Shown here: piece by piece, positions 32,130 to 40,950 of the stretch | Layout of the letters: each line of letters opens with the position of its first letter | Position numbering within the stretch: position 1 is the first letter of the stretch | Assembly: GCA_001493195.1 (NCBI GenBank) | Contig: FAXN01000084.1 | Location: forward strand, 1 to 44,016 | Origin: Sulfurovum sp. enrichment culture clone C5 | GTDB lineage: Bacteria > Campylobacterota > Campylobacteria > Campylobacterales > Sulfurovaceae | Direction of reading: 5' to 3' | DNA: 44,016 nt | Translations under genes and position numbers: made by a program | The notes under the pieces: model-generated | The model's input: the letters and a program-made list of their open reading frames with translations, nothing else | Told to the model about the DNA's origin: nothing | Databases searched by the model: none

Positions 32130-34532
32130 TTGCATTTAAGTGATTATGATTCATTCCCAACGGTTTTACCAATCGTAGTAGAAGATGAGATATTTTTATA
32201 TCCATTTATGATAAGTCCAATATTTTTAACTTCCCAAGGCGATATAGATGCCGCAACTTATGCTATAGAAAATCATTCACTTGTTTTGGTCGTAAGCTCT
32301 AAGGGCGAGCATGAAGGCAATAGAGGCAAAGATGACATATATGAGTATGGTGTTGTAGGCTCAATAATGAGAAAAGTTCAACTACCAGACGGAAGAGTAA
32401 AAGTTTTATTCCAAGGACTGACTAAGGGTAAAATAGTTGAGTTTATGGAAGGTGATTTTAATCGCGCAATGGTAAGTGTTGTAGAAAATTTACCATTTGA
32501 GCAGTTAAAAGTTGATGCACTTATGAATATATTAAGAGATAAATCAAAAGCCTTATCTGCTCTAAATAGTGGTTTTCCAGCAGACATCATAAGAGCAATA
32601 GAAGATAATAGTGAACCTTATAGAGTTTGTGATCTTGTTGCCTCTATGATCAAGTTAGACAAAGATATAGCATATAAATTATATATAGAAGATAATGTTG
32701 AGCATAAACTTATATCACTTATAGAGATTATTAATTCTCAAATAGAAGCAGCAAAAGTTCAAAAAGAGATAAGAAGCAAAGTTAATACCAAGATTGAACA
32801 GTCAAATAAAGAATATTTCTTAAAAGAGCAACTAAAACAAATACAAAAAGAACTTGGCGTTGATGTACAAAGAGAAGAAGAGATAGCTAATTTTAGAAAA
32901 AAAGCTGATGCCATAAAGCCATATATTTATGAAGATACATTTAAAGAGATAACAAAACAGATAGATAAACTTTCTCGTATGCATCCAGAAAGTGCTGATG
33001 CCAATACCATACAAAATTATTTAGAGGTTGTATTTGAAATACCTTTTGGTAAAGTTGCCAAAAAAAAGATAAATATAAAAGATGTTTCTGATGAATTAAA
33101 TAAAGATCACTATTCACTAGAAAAACCAAAAGATAGAATAGTAGAACATTTTGCAGTTAAGTCATTAGCAAGTCAAAGAAAAGTTGCGAGCAAAGAGACA
33201 AGTAGTGCGATTCTTTGTTTTGCAGGACCTCCAGGTGTTGGTAAGACATCGCTTGCTAATTCAATCGCAACAGCTCTTCATAGACCTCTTGTTAGAATTG
33301 CACTTGGTGGATTGGAAGATGTCAATGAGCTTAGAGGGCACAGAAGAACCTATGTGGGAGCAATGCCAGGTAGGATAACACAAGGTTTTATAGAAGCAAA
33401 AAAGATGGATCCAGTTGTTGTGCTTGATGAGATAGATAAAGTTGGCAGAACAGGCAGGGGTGACCCAACTGCTGTGTTGCTTGAAATTTTAGATCCAGAA
33501 CAAAATAGTAACTTCAGGGACTATTATCTAAATTTCAATATAGATTTAAGTAAAGCTATATTTATAGCAACAGCAAATGATGTAAGTAAAATACCAGGTC
33601 CGCTTAGAGACAGAATGGAATTTATAACACTTAGCAGCTATACCCCAAGAGAAAAGTTCGAGATAGCAAAAAGATATCTTATACCGCAAGAGCTAAAAAA
33701 ACATGCTCTAAAAAATAGTGAAGTAACTATCAATGAAAATGCATTGAAGGCTATTATTGAAGAATATACTCGAGAAGCAGGAGTGAGAAATCTAAGAAGA
33801 AAAATTGCTAGCATAATGAGAAAAAGTGCTAGGATATTATTGGAAAAACAAAACAAAAAAAGAGTTATTGTTACAATAAAAAATTTAGAACATTTTGTAG
33901 ATAAAAAAGTTTTTGAAATATCATCAGTTGATAGCAAGCCAAGAGTTGGTGTTGTTAATGGTTTAGCATGGACAGCAGTTGGTGGTGATGTATTGACTAT
34001 TGAAGCAATTAAAATCAAAGGAAAAGGATCTTTACAGCTCACGGGAAGCCTAGGCGACGTGATGAAAGAATCTGCTCATATAGCATTTAGTGTTGTTAAG
34101 ATATTGATTGATCAAAAAAGACTTAAAATCGATGCTGATAGCATACAAGCACCAAGCCAAGACAATAAAGAAGCTAGTGAAATATATAAAAGATATGACT
34201 TACATCTTCATGTACCAGAGGGTGCTACTCCAAAAGATGGACCAAGTGCAGGTATAGCAATGGTAACTGTAATATCATCTATATTAAGTGGAAGGGCCAT
34301 AGATAGCAAAGTTGCCATGACTGGTGAGGTTACCTTAACTGGACAGGTATTGCCTATTGGAGGGCTAAAAGAAAAGCTTATAGCGGCATATAAGGCTGGA
34401 GTTAAAAAAGCACTTATTCCAAAGAAAAATTTTGAAAGAGATTTGGATGAAATTCCTACAGAAGTAAAAAATAATATTGAAATAATACCAGTTGAAAATG
34501 TAGATGAAGTTATAAGTATAGCATTGGTTTAA
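32130..34532 (+). CDS. lon: ATP-dependent protease Lon
   Basis: Cytoplasmic AAA+ protease for damaged and regulatory proteins. 800 aa. An N-terminal substrate domain (about 1-210) is followed by a coiled-coil part, the ATPase with Walker A GPPGVGKT (366-373) and Walker B PVVVLDEIDKVG, and the protease domain with Ser706 in KDGPSAGIAM and Lys749 in GGLKEKLIAAYKAG, the Ser-Lys dyad. The start is TTG, 5 nt after GAGGAG. The stop codon lies in the left arm of a hairpin shared with the convergent receiver gene. Confidence 0.97.
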   Translation: MHLSDYDSFPTVLPIVVEDEIFLYPFMISPIFLTSQGDIDAATYAIENHSLVLVVSSKGEHEGNRGKDDIYEYGVVGSIMRKVQLPDGRVKVLFQGLTKGKIVEFMEGDFNRAMVSVVENLPFEQLKVDALMNILRDKSKALSALNSGFPADIIRAIEDNSEPYRVCDLVASMIKLDKDIAYKLYIEDNVEHKLISLIEIINSQIEAAKVQKEIRSKVNTKIEQSNKEYFLKEQLKQIQKELGVDVQREEEIANFRKKADAIKPYIYEDTFKEITKQIDKLSRMHPESADANTIQNYLEVVFEIPFGKVAKKKINIKDVSDELNKDHYSLEKPKDRIVEHFAVKSLASQRKVASKETSSAILCFAGPPGVGKTSLANSIATALHRPLVRIALGGLEDVNELRGHRRTYVGAMPGRITQGFIEAKKMDPVVVLDEIDKVGRTGRGDPTAVLLEILDPEQNSNFRDYYLNFNIDLSKAIFIATANDVSKIPGPLRDRMEFITLSSYTPREKFEIAKRYLIPQELKKHALKNSEVTINENALKAIIEEYTREAGVRNLRRKIASIMRKSARILLEKQNKKRVIVTIKNLEHFVDKKVFEISSVDSKPRVGVVNGLAWTAVGGDVLTIEAIKIKGKGSLQLTGSLGDVMKESAHIAFSVVKILIDQKRLKIDADSIQAPSQDNKEASEIYKRYDLHLHVPEGATPKDGPSAGIAMVTVISSILSGRAIDSKVAMTGEVTLTGQVLPIGGLKEKLIAAYKAGVKKALIPKKNFERDLDEIPTEVKNNIEIIPVENVDEVISIALV

Positions 34533-34552
34533 GCATAAAAGTTATGCTTAAA
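34528..34552. terminator. Hairpin shared by convergent lon and receiver gene
   Basis: TTTAAGCATAA-AAG-TTATGCTTAAA, a perfect 11-bp stem with a 3-nt loop. The lon stop (34530-34532) is in one arm and the receiver stop (34548-34550, minus strand) is in the other. It is AT-rich, so its strength as a terminator is uncertain. Confidence 0.6.
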
Positions 34553-34910
34553 ACCAACTTTCGATTAATCCGATAAGTTCAGTTTCTCTAATGGGTTTTG
34601 TTAAAAAAGCATTTGCACCTAAATTTAGAGTCTCTGTTTTTTTGCTATCATCTGTTGAAAGAATAGCTATTGGTATATGAGCGTGAGTTCTATCTTCTCT
34701 GATGGCTTTCAAAAACTCAATACCATTCATTACGGGCATTACAATATCAAGTAAGATTAAGTCAATAGATTGACCTTCTACTTTACTTAATGCATCCTGA
34801 CCATTTTCTGCTTCGATTACATTCGTTACTGATTCGCTTTTTTTAAGCATAGTTAGTAACAATTTTCGATTAATAAAATCATCATCCACTACTAAAACAT
34901 TAATTCCCAT
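34548..34910 (-). CDS. Single-domain response regulator (CheY-like receiver)
   Basis: A 120-aa stand-alone receiver. Acidic pocket VVDDD (residues 7-11), phospho-acceptor Asp55 in LILLDIVMPVMNG, switch Ser in AILSTDD and Lys in FLTKPIRETEL. No output domain. It lies 5 nt behind the hybrid kinase gene on the same strand and is the natural last acceptor of the phosphorelay encoded with the Hpt protein. It could bind the flagellar motor or another enzyme; the sequence does not say which. Confidence 0.92.
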   Translation of the reverse strand: MGINVLVVDDDFINRKLLLTMLKKSESVTNVIEAENGQDALSKVEGQSIDLILLDIVMPVMNGIEFLKAIREDRTHAHIPIAILSTDDSKKTETLNLGANAFLTKPIRETELIGLIESWF

Positions 34911-34915
34911 TTTTA

Positions 34916-37243
34916 TTAACCTTTTCTAACTTGAAGTTCTTCAACTATGTTGCGCGTGATTATATCAGATTTTTTATCTATTTTTGTTGATATTTTTTCT
35001 ATCCATTGCGACTCAGATACTATGATATCATATTTTGTATTTTGTATTTTTTCATAGATACTGTCAAGATTATTTGTTTCATCAACATCATATCCCATAT
35101 TTGAGGCAACTTTTGAAATGATTTTATTTTCTAAATCAAACTCTTTTGCAACTAATATTTTTTGATTTTCTTTTGGTTCAGCTTTGACTTCAGCTTTTGG
35201 TTCTGTTTTTATTTCAACTTTTGGTTCTGCTTTTGGTTCAGCTTTGACTTCAGCTTTGACTTCAGCTTTGACTTCAGCTTTGACTTCAGCTTTTGGTTCT
35301 GCTTCAGCTTTAACTTCAGCATTGCCCTCTTCATCTTGAAGTTTTACTTTATTGCTAATAAATTTATTCAAGATATAAAGCAATTCTGTTGCTTGAATAG
35401 GTTTTGTAATATACTCATCCATTCCTTCATTTAAGAATCTTTCTCTATCGCCTTTTAATGCATTAGCTGTCAATGCGATGATAGGTACATGTCTCAAATC
35501 CTCATCTTCTTCATAGTCCAATATTTCATGTGTTGATTCAACACCATCCATTACTGGCATTTGAATATCCATAAAAATCAAATCAAAATCTTGATGATTT
35601 CTTCTTTGCTCAAATGCTTCTAGACCATTATTTGCAACAACTACTTTTAGTCCATAATCTGATAGTACTTTCAAGATTAATTTTTGATTTATTGCATTAT
35701 CTTCCGCAACCAATACTTTAGCATCATATCTTGCTTTTAGATTTATAGCTTGAGATTTATCCTCTTTTACTTGTGTTCTATCTTTTGTAAGGATATCTTT
35801 TATTTTAGACAAAGTAACGGGTTTAAATACTATATTATTCATAGTTAGACCCATTTTTTGAAGTTCATCTCTGTTGGTTACTTTACTAAATACAACCAAT
35901 TTCTTTTTATCTAGATGATTAATCAAAGATGTAGAATTTGTTTCATTTAGTTTATCATAATCCACCAAGAAGAAGTCAGGTTTAAAGTTTTGTCTTACAC
36001 TGTCAAGTTCTGCATCCGTATCAAAATAATCCAATTTGGCATTGTAATATTTAAGATATCTATCCAAGTACTCTTCCAAAACAGATGGAGTTAGTTTGTT
36101 TTGGTGTAGTGCTACAGAGATATTGAGATTTTCATGTTTATCACCTTCTATATTTATCTCTTCTATTGGTAGAGTTAGATAAAAAATAGTACCCCTATCT
36201 TTTGCACTTTCAACTTCAAGTTTACCGCCCATAATTTGAGCATATTCTTTAGAAATAGTAAGACCAAGACCTGTTCCCCCAAATTTTCTAGTAACTGTAT
36301 TATCAGCTTGAGAAAATGCTTCAAATATTTTTTCAGCTTGTTCTTTTGTCATACCGACACCATTGTCTTGAATTTTAACAATAAGGGTTGATATGCCAAT
36401 AGTATCTGTTTCTAAATTTTGAACTTTATTTACCTCAACATTAATTTGACCATGTGGGTTTGTAAATTTAACCGCATTACTAAGAAGATTTATCAAAATC
36501 TCTTTAATTTTGGTTGGATCGCCTTTTAGTTTTTCACTAATAGTAGGATCAATAAAATAGTTGAGTTCTATATCTTTTTCAGAAGCACGAACTGCATATG
36601 TTTCCACTGTGCTGTCAAATTCTTCATGTGTATCAAAGATAATATGTTCAACATCAACTTTGTTACTTTCAATTTTTGACAAATCAAGTATGCTGTTGAT
36701 AATTTCAAGTAAGTTTTCTGAGCTTTTTGTAATAATTGATAAAAACTCTTTTTGCTCATCATTTAAATCTGTACTTTTAAGAAGTTCTGTAAAACCAACA
36801 ATACCATTTAGTGGTGTTCTTATCTCGTGTGACATATTTGCTAAGAAAAGAGATTTTGATTCATTTGCTTGAAGCGCTAACTCTTTATCTTGTTTTGAAT
36901 TTTCAATAAGTGTTTTAAGTTGGTGATATACATTACCTATATCAGTATGTGTGTCTAGAGATAATTTCTTTTTCTCTTCTTCTGTTAAGTTTTCAAAAGC
37001 ATCAAAAATGATTTTTTTGAGCTCCATATTGTTTTTAAGTTCTGCTTGATCTGTTTGGTAACCAAAAGTTAAAAGTATCAAACCAATAGTCAATAAAGAA
37101 CCAGATATTGCAAATAGTACCATTTGCTCTTGAGGGTTTGTGCCTTTGAAAATATAAGCATCATAGCCCATGTACCCAGCGAGTACCATCATTAACAAAA
37201 TTGGGAAAAGGCTTATTAACTGTAATCTACTATGAATATTCAT
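34916..37243 (-). CDS. Membrane hybrid histidine kinase with receiver domains
   Basis: A 775-aa sensor kinase. Two N-terminal membrane helices (about 9-27 and 42-60) with almost no periplasmic loop are followed by a HisKA domain with phospho-acceptor His139 in MSHEIRTPLNGIVGF. The ATPase domain has NLLSNAVKFTN, DNGVGM and FGGTGLGLTISKE. A degenerate receiver lacking a clear Asp comes next, then a complete receiver with LVAEDNAINQ, LIFMDIQMPVMDG and ITKPIQATEL. A Lys/Glu/Val/Ala-repeat linker leads to a final receiver-like domain (DYDIIVSES) with no obvious phospho-Asp. The minimal periplasmic part suggests cytoplasmic or membrane-redox sensing through the PAS partner. AAGGAG precedes the ATG. 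Confidence 0.92.
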   Translation of the reverse strand: MNIHSRLQLISLFPILLMMVLAGYMGYDAYIFKGTNPQEQMVLFAISGSLLTIGLILLTFGYQTDQAELKNNMELKKIIFDAFENLTEEEKKKLSLDTHTDIGNVYHQLKTLIENSKQDKELALQANESKSLFLANMSHEIRTPLNGIVGFTELLKSTDLNDEQKEFLSIITKSSENLLEIINSILDLSKIESNKVDVEHIIFDTHEEFDSTVETYAVRASEKDIELNYFIDPTISEKLKGDPTKIKEILINLLSNAVKFTNPHGQINVEVNKVQNLETDTIGISTLIVKIQDNGVGMTKEQAEKIFEAFSQADNTVTRKFGGTGLGLTISKEYAQIMGGKLEVESAKDRGTIFYLTLPIEEINIEGDKHENLNISVALHQNKLTPSVLEEYLDRYLKYYNAKLDYFDTDAELDSVRQNFKPDFFLVDYDKLNETNSTSLINHLDKKKLVVFSKVTNRDELQKMGLTMNNIVFKPVTLSKIKDILTKDRTQVKEDKSQAINLKARYDAKVLVAEDNAINQKLILKVLSDYGLKVVVANNGLEAFEQRRNHQDFDLIFMDIQMPVMDGVESTHEILDYEEDEDLRHVPIIALTANALKGDRERFLNEGMDEYITKPIQATELLYILNKFISNKVKLQDEEGNAEVKAEAEPKAEVKAEVKAEVKAEVKAEPKAEPKVEIKTEPKAEVKAEPKENQKILVAKEFDLENKIISKVASNMGYDVDETNNLDSIYEKIQNTKYDIIVSESQWIEKISTKIDKKSDIITRNIVEELQVRKG
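35241..35288. repeat. 4 x 12-bp tandem repeat inside the hybrid kinase gene
   Basis: Four perfect copies of GCTTTGACTTCA (plus strand) encode the Lys-Ala-Glu-Val periods of the linker before the last receiver-like domain. Imperfect copies continue on both sides from about 35173 to 35319. The 12-bp unit keeps the frame whatever the copy number. Confidence 0.9.
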
Positions 37244-37261
37244 AACTAACTCCTTGTGCTC

Positions 37262-38647
37262 TTATATATTTTTCATAATATTTTCGAGGTACAAAAATTG
37301 ACCCCAATATTTTTCTACCAAAGGCTTGACCTCTGATAAATCATCATTATTTTGCAAATCCAATAAAGAATTTGCCAAAGGCATTATATATAAGTTGCTC
37401 GCAACTCCTTTTAAAGAGTGAGCTAGCTTTTTAACTTTTTCTATATTACCTTCCTCGTATTTATCTATAATTTTATTTGTGTCAGCATTACACTGTTCAA
37501 TAAAATCTTTTATAAATTCTTTTACTATATCATTAGGCAAAGATAACTCTTTTGCTGATTCTTCTAGTATAAAATCAAAAGGTAGAGGTTTTACTTTCGA
37601 TAAATCAATTTTTGTTGTTTTGCCACCACTTGATTTAGATGGAGTTTCTTCTATTTTGTTACTAGGAGATGTATCTCCAAGAAAATCAATCTCTAGAGGT
37701 TCATTTATATCTATAGATGGGATAGCTTCTTGAGCAATATTTTTTGCTTCAACTATAGGTTCAGCACTTTCTATAATATCAATAGATTCAAGCTTGTCAT
37801 CAGAAGTTTCTGTTTTTAGTATCTGCTCAATTTGACTTTCTTCTTGAGGTGTGCTAGAAATTGGATTATTTTGTGCTTTTATATTTTCTATAACATTAAA
37901 GAAGTTTTCAAATGATTCTTTAGAGCTGTCCATACTCAATGAATTTACAAAAGTATCAATGTTGTTTGGCATATTAAGAGCAGTTGTTATGTGCTTTATA
38001 AAATTTATTGCGTTTTCTTTTGCTTTTTTATCACTACCTAGCAAATCTTTTTTGAATTCTTCTACTGAGGATGTATATTCATTTAAGAAGATGCTGTATT
38101 CTTTATCACTTAAATGCATGCTTTTGGCAATATTTGGAATATCTATGGTAACTTTTGGGTCAATAAAAGATTCCAACGAACCTTTTTCTTTAACTGTGCT
38201 AGGTTCTTCGGCATAAATACCCATATCTTTTAAATTTTCCAAATCAAAACCAGATTCGATGATTGATTCATTTTTTACAGGTTGAGTTGTTTTAACTTCA
38301 GCTGGCTGGTTGGCAACAATTTCTACTTTTGTGACAGTTTTTTTAGTATTGTTTTGCGATTGATTACTAAAATCAGGCGCTTTTATAAATTCACTTTTAA
38401 TATTTACACTCATCAATTGCACTAAAACACTTTTGCCAAATAACGTTGTAAGAGGCGTTGTTTTGATATCATAAGATTGTGCATTATTGTTTGTAGTTAA
38501 AGTTATCTTGTCATAGTCTAAAGATATTTTTACATCCTCAGATGTAATTTTTTTATACAAATCAACTAGGCTAGTTGTTCCAAGTAGATTTAAAAACTCC
38601 AAATCTGACGCCACGATATCATTTGATTGACTTAAAATACAGTACAT
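37262..38647 (-). CDS. Hpt-domain phosphotransfer protein with long acidic middle region
   Basis: A 461-aa soluble protein. The C-terminal Hpt domain has the phospho-acceptor His410 in KKLAHSLKGVASNLYIMPLA (HxxKG). Residues 1-85 form a small alpha/beta region that may be a degenerate PAS-like domain; I do not recognise it. Between them is a helical part (about 170-270) and a long, low-complexity acidic Ser/Ile/Glu-rich stretch. It lies 3 nt after the PAS gene and before the hybrid kinase, with AAAGGAG before the ATG. It probably relays phosphate between the kinase receiver and the stand-alone receiver. Confidence 0.85.
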   Translation of the reverse strand: MYCILSQSNDIVASDLEFLNLLGTTSLVDLYKKITSEDVKISLDYDKITLTTNNNAQSYDIKTTPLTTLFGKSVLVQLMSVNIKSEFIKAPDFSNQSQNNTKKTVTKVEIVANQPAEVKTTQPVKNESIIESGFDLENLKDMGIYAEEPSTVKEKGSLESFIDPKVTIDIPNIAKSMHLSDKEYSIFLNEYTSSVEEFKKDLLGSDKKAKENAINFIKHITTALNMPNNIDTFVNSLSMDSSKESFENFFNVIENIKAQNNPISSTPQEESQIEQILKTETSDDKLESIDIIESAEPIVEAKNIAQEAIPSIDINEPLEIDFLGDTSPSNKIEETPSKSSGGKTTKIDLSKVKPLPFDFILEESAKELSLPNDIVKEFIKDFIEQCNADTNKIIDKYEEGNIEKVKKLAHSLKGVASNLYIMPLANSLLDLQNNDDLSEVKPLVEKYWGQFLYLENIMKNI

Positions 38648-38650
38648 TTA

Positions 38651-39073
38651 TTAAACTCCTTTTGATTGTTCTTTTTCTAGCATTTCTTTGTAAACCGGTA
38701 TAACGGCTTCCACCTCTGTCGAAAATGCAGGACGTCTAGCAGCACTATAGCCTCTTACCTCATTATCTTCAATAATTGGGGTAATGTGACTATATACCCA
38801 ATAGTATTTACCATCTTTTCTCAGGTTTTTTACTATGCCAGACCACTCTTTCCCCGTTTGAAGTGTGTCCCACAAAGCTTTAAATGCAGCTTTGGGCATG
38901 TCAGGATGTCTTATGACGTTATGGTTCTGACCAATAAGTTCTTCTTTCGCATATCCTGCTATCTCGCAAAACTTTCTATTAGCATAGGTAATAATACCCT
39001 TTGTATCGGTAGAACTAACTATTAGACCTTCGTCAAATTTATATTCTTCATCTATCGGTGTTGGATGTTCCAT
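38651..39073 (-). CDS. Aer-like PAS domain protein
   Basis: A 140-aa soluble PAS protein. After MEHPTPIDEEYKFDEG come SSTDTKGIITYANRKFCEIA, GYAKEELIGQNHNVIRHPDM, then GKEWSGIVKNLRKDGKYYWV, which are the hallmarks of the FAD-type PAS of Aer/CetB energy-taxis sensors. No membrane or signalling domain is attached. A first ATG at 39079 is possible, but the second at 39073 fits the AAAGAG site and the usual Aer start. It leads the phosphorelay operon and is likely its redox or energy input; flavin binding is inferred. Confidence 0.85.
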   Translation of the reverse strand: MEHPTPIDEEYKFDEGLIVSSTDTKGIITYANRKFCEIAGYAKEELIGQNHNVIRHPDMPKAAFKALWDTLQTGKEWSGIVKNLRKDGKYYWVYSHITPIIEDNEVRGYSAARRPAFSTEVEAVIPVYKEMLEKEQSKGV

Positions 39074-39110
39074 AGCCATACTCTTTGTTTAAAATTTCTA
39101 ACATTAAAGA

Positions 39111-39116
39111 ATTATA
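39111..39116 (-). promoter_or_regulatory. -10 box of the PAS/phosphorelay operon
   Basis: Minus-strand TATAAT in TTTTGTTATAAT, about 38 nt before the PAS start codon, in the 77-bp gap behind uvrC. Confidence 0.5.
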
Positions 39117-39156
39117 ACAAAATAAATGAAAATTTACTATTATTTGAATAATTTTC

Positions 39157-40950
39157 TTAAAATTGATTTTTAAGAATTTTTGCAACATTAGTATTTGTTA
39201 CTTCTTTTATCTCTTCATAAGTTGCTTTATCTATAGCTTCAAATGTCCCAAGGTGGGCTAAAAGTTTTTTTATTGTTGCTTGGCCAATACCTTTTTTCTC
39301 TAAGATTTTACTTTGAATCATTATTTTGTTTTTCTTTTCTCTGTGGAAAGATATAGCAAATCTATGTGCTTCATCTCTAAGCTTTTGGATGAAATGTAAC
39401 CTCTCGTCGCTAGGCAGTAAATTAAATTTGTCATCAACAGTATATATAGTATCTTTTGCCGACCCTTTGGAGCGGTTGGCTTTTGCGTCGATTTTTTCTT
39501 TTGAGATTGCCATAATGTCTATATTTACAGCACTTTCTTTTAGTAACTCTTTTGCTAGATTGAGTTGTGCAATGCCACCATCTAGTATCCATAGGTTAGG
39601 GGGTGGAACTTCATTGAAGTTTTCAATTCTTCTTGTTATCAACTCTTTCATTTGTCCATATTCATCTTTGGCTTCTAAAATAAATCTTCTAAATTTACTT
39701 TTTTCCCATCGGTTTTCTTGCCAAGAGACCATTGCTCCTACTATTGCATCGCCTTGGTTGTGGGAGTTATCAAAAATTTCTATATTTACAGGCAACTCTT
39801 TTAGTTCAAAAAGAGATTGTATTTTTAATTCTATTTCATCTTTTTGTATTTTTGATTTTTGAGAAAGAAGCTCTTTAGCGTTGGTGATGGCTAAATCTAT
39901 AATATTTTGCTTGTATCCTATTTGTGGTTTTGTAATATTTATTTTTTTGCCTATAATGTTTGATATTAGTCTTGATATATTATCCATATCTTCAAAATCA
40001 TGGGCAACTAATAGTGTTGATGGAATGTCTGGTGTTGTTGGTTTATATAGGTTTAAAATAGCTCCAGTGTAAGCTTCGTTCAAATCCAAAGAGTCATCAA
40101 ATCTAAAAAAATCATAATCACTTGACACAACTTTGCCATTTCTGATAAAAAGTTTTACGATAATTCCTCTTGATGCCTCTGTCATTATTGCGATAGCATC
40201 ACAGTCTTGAAGTTTTGCAATATCGAGAGTTGAATAAATAGATAGAGATGCGATAGTATTGCAATCATCTCTAATCTTAGCAGCTTCTTCAAATCTCTCA
40301 TCGTTTGCTAGTAAAATCATCCTGTCTTGCATTTTAGATATCAGATTTTCTTTTTTTGTGATACTCTCTTTTGCAATATTTATGATTTGGTTATATTCAT
40401 TTTTTGTAATTTTACCTTCACACGGAGCTAGGCATTTGCCAATTTGATGAAAAAGGCAAGCTTTTTTCCCTTTTAGGCAACTTTTTTTCTGAACTAGAGG
40501 GTATATTTCATAAAGTGTGTCAAGGAGTATTTTCGCACCACTTGGGAATGGACCATAATACGTTATATCTTTTCCCTTGATGATTTTTCTAGTTATTTCA
40601 AATCTTGGAAAATCTTGTGATTCATCTATGCATATATATGGATATGTTTTATCATCTCTAAGTAGTATATTGTATTTTGGTTTTAATTGTTTGATAAGAG
40701 AATTTTCAAGAATAAGTGCATCTTCTTCACTTTTTACAACAATATATTCTAGAGTAGTTGCCTCTTTTAACATTTTTATAATTCTAGGGTTTAGCATAAA
40801 ATTAGGTGTAAATTCTGGTATAAATTTCCAGTAGCTTTTAACTCTATTTTTTAGATTTTTTGCTTTGCCAACATAAAGTATTTTACCTTCACTGTCAAAA
40901 TATTGATAAACTCCAGCACTCGATGGAAGTGTTTTTATGATTTGTTGCAT
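39157..40950 (-). CDS. uvrC: UvrABC excision nuclease subunit C
   Basis: Makes the two cuts in nucleotide excision repair. 597 aa. N-terminal GIY-YIG nuclease (AGVYQYFDSEGKILYVGKAK), a cysteine cluster KKSCLKGKKACLFHQIGKCLAPCEG, a UVR segment (MILLANDERFEEAAKIRDDC), the RNase H-like second nuclease (IEIFDNSHNQGDAIVGAMV and WILDGGIAQLNLA) and a C-terminal helix-hairpin-helix pair (KGIGQATIKKLLAHLG). The start overlaps the upstream gene by 16 bp, so they are co-transcribed. Confidence 0.97.
   Translation of the reverse strand: MQQIIKTLPSSAGVYQYFDSEGKILYVGKAKNLKNRVKSYWKFIPEFTPNFMLNPRIIKMLKEATTLEYIVVKSEEDALILENSLIKQLKPKYNILLRDDKTYPYICIDESQDFPRFEITRKIIKGKDITYYGPFPSGAKILLDTLYEIYPLVQKKSCLKGKKACLFHQIGKCLAPCEGKITKNEYNQIINIAKESITKKENLISKMQDRMILLANDERFEEAAKIRDDCNTIASLSIYSTLDIAKLQDCDAIAIMTEASRGIIVKLFIRNGKVVSSDYDFFRFDDSLDLNEAYTGAILNLYKPTTPDIPSTLLVAHDFEDMDNISRLISNIIGKKINITKPQIGYKQNIIDLAITNAKELLSQKSKIQKDEIELKIQSLFELKELPVNIEIFDNSHNQGDAIVGAMVSWQENRWEKSKFRRFILEAKDEYGQMKELITRRIENFNEVPPPNLWILDGGIAQLNLAKELLKESAVNIDIMAISKEKIDAKANRSKGSAKDTIYTVDDKFNLLPSDERLHFIQKLRDEAHRFAISFHREKKNKIMIQSKILEKKGIGQATIKKLLAHLGTFEAIDKATYEEIKEVTNTNVAKILKNQF

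Noticed and set aside
35241-35288. CRISPR-like array at the 12-bp repeats
   Set aside because: The units are adjacent without spacers and in frame within a gene.
35162-35434. Plus-strand frame rich in Phe/Trp/Ser opposite the kinase linker
   Set aside because: It is the antisense reading of the 12-bp Lys/Glu/Val/Ala repeat; it has no ribosome binding site, and the periodic protein is an artefact of the repeat.
39326-39862. 178-codon plus-strand frame opposite uvrC
   Set aside because: It is entirely antisense to conserved UvrC domains; it is long only because of low-GC codon bias.
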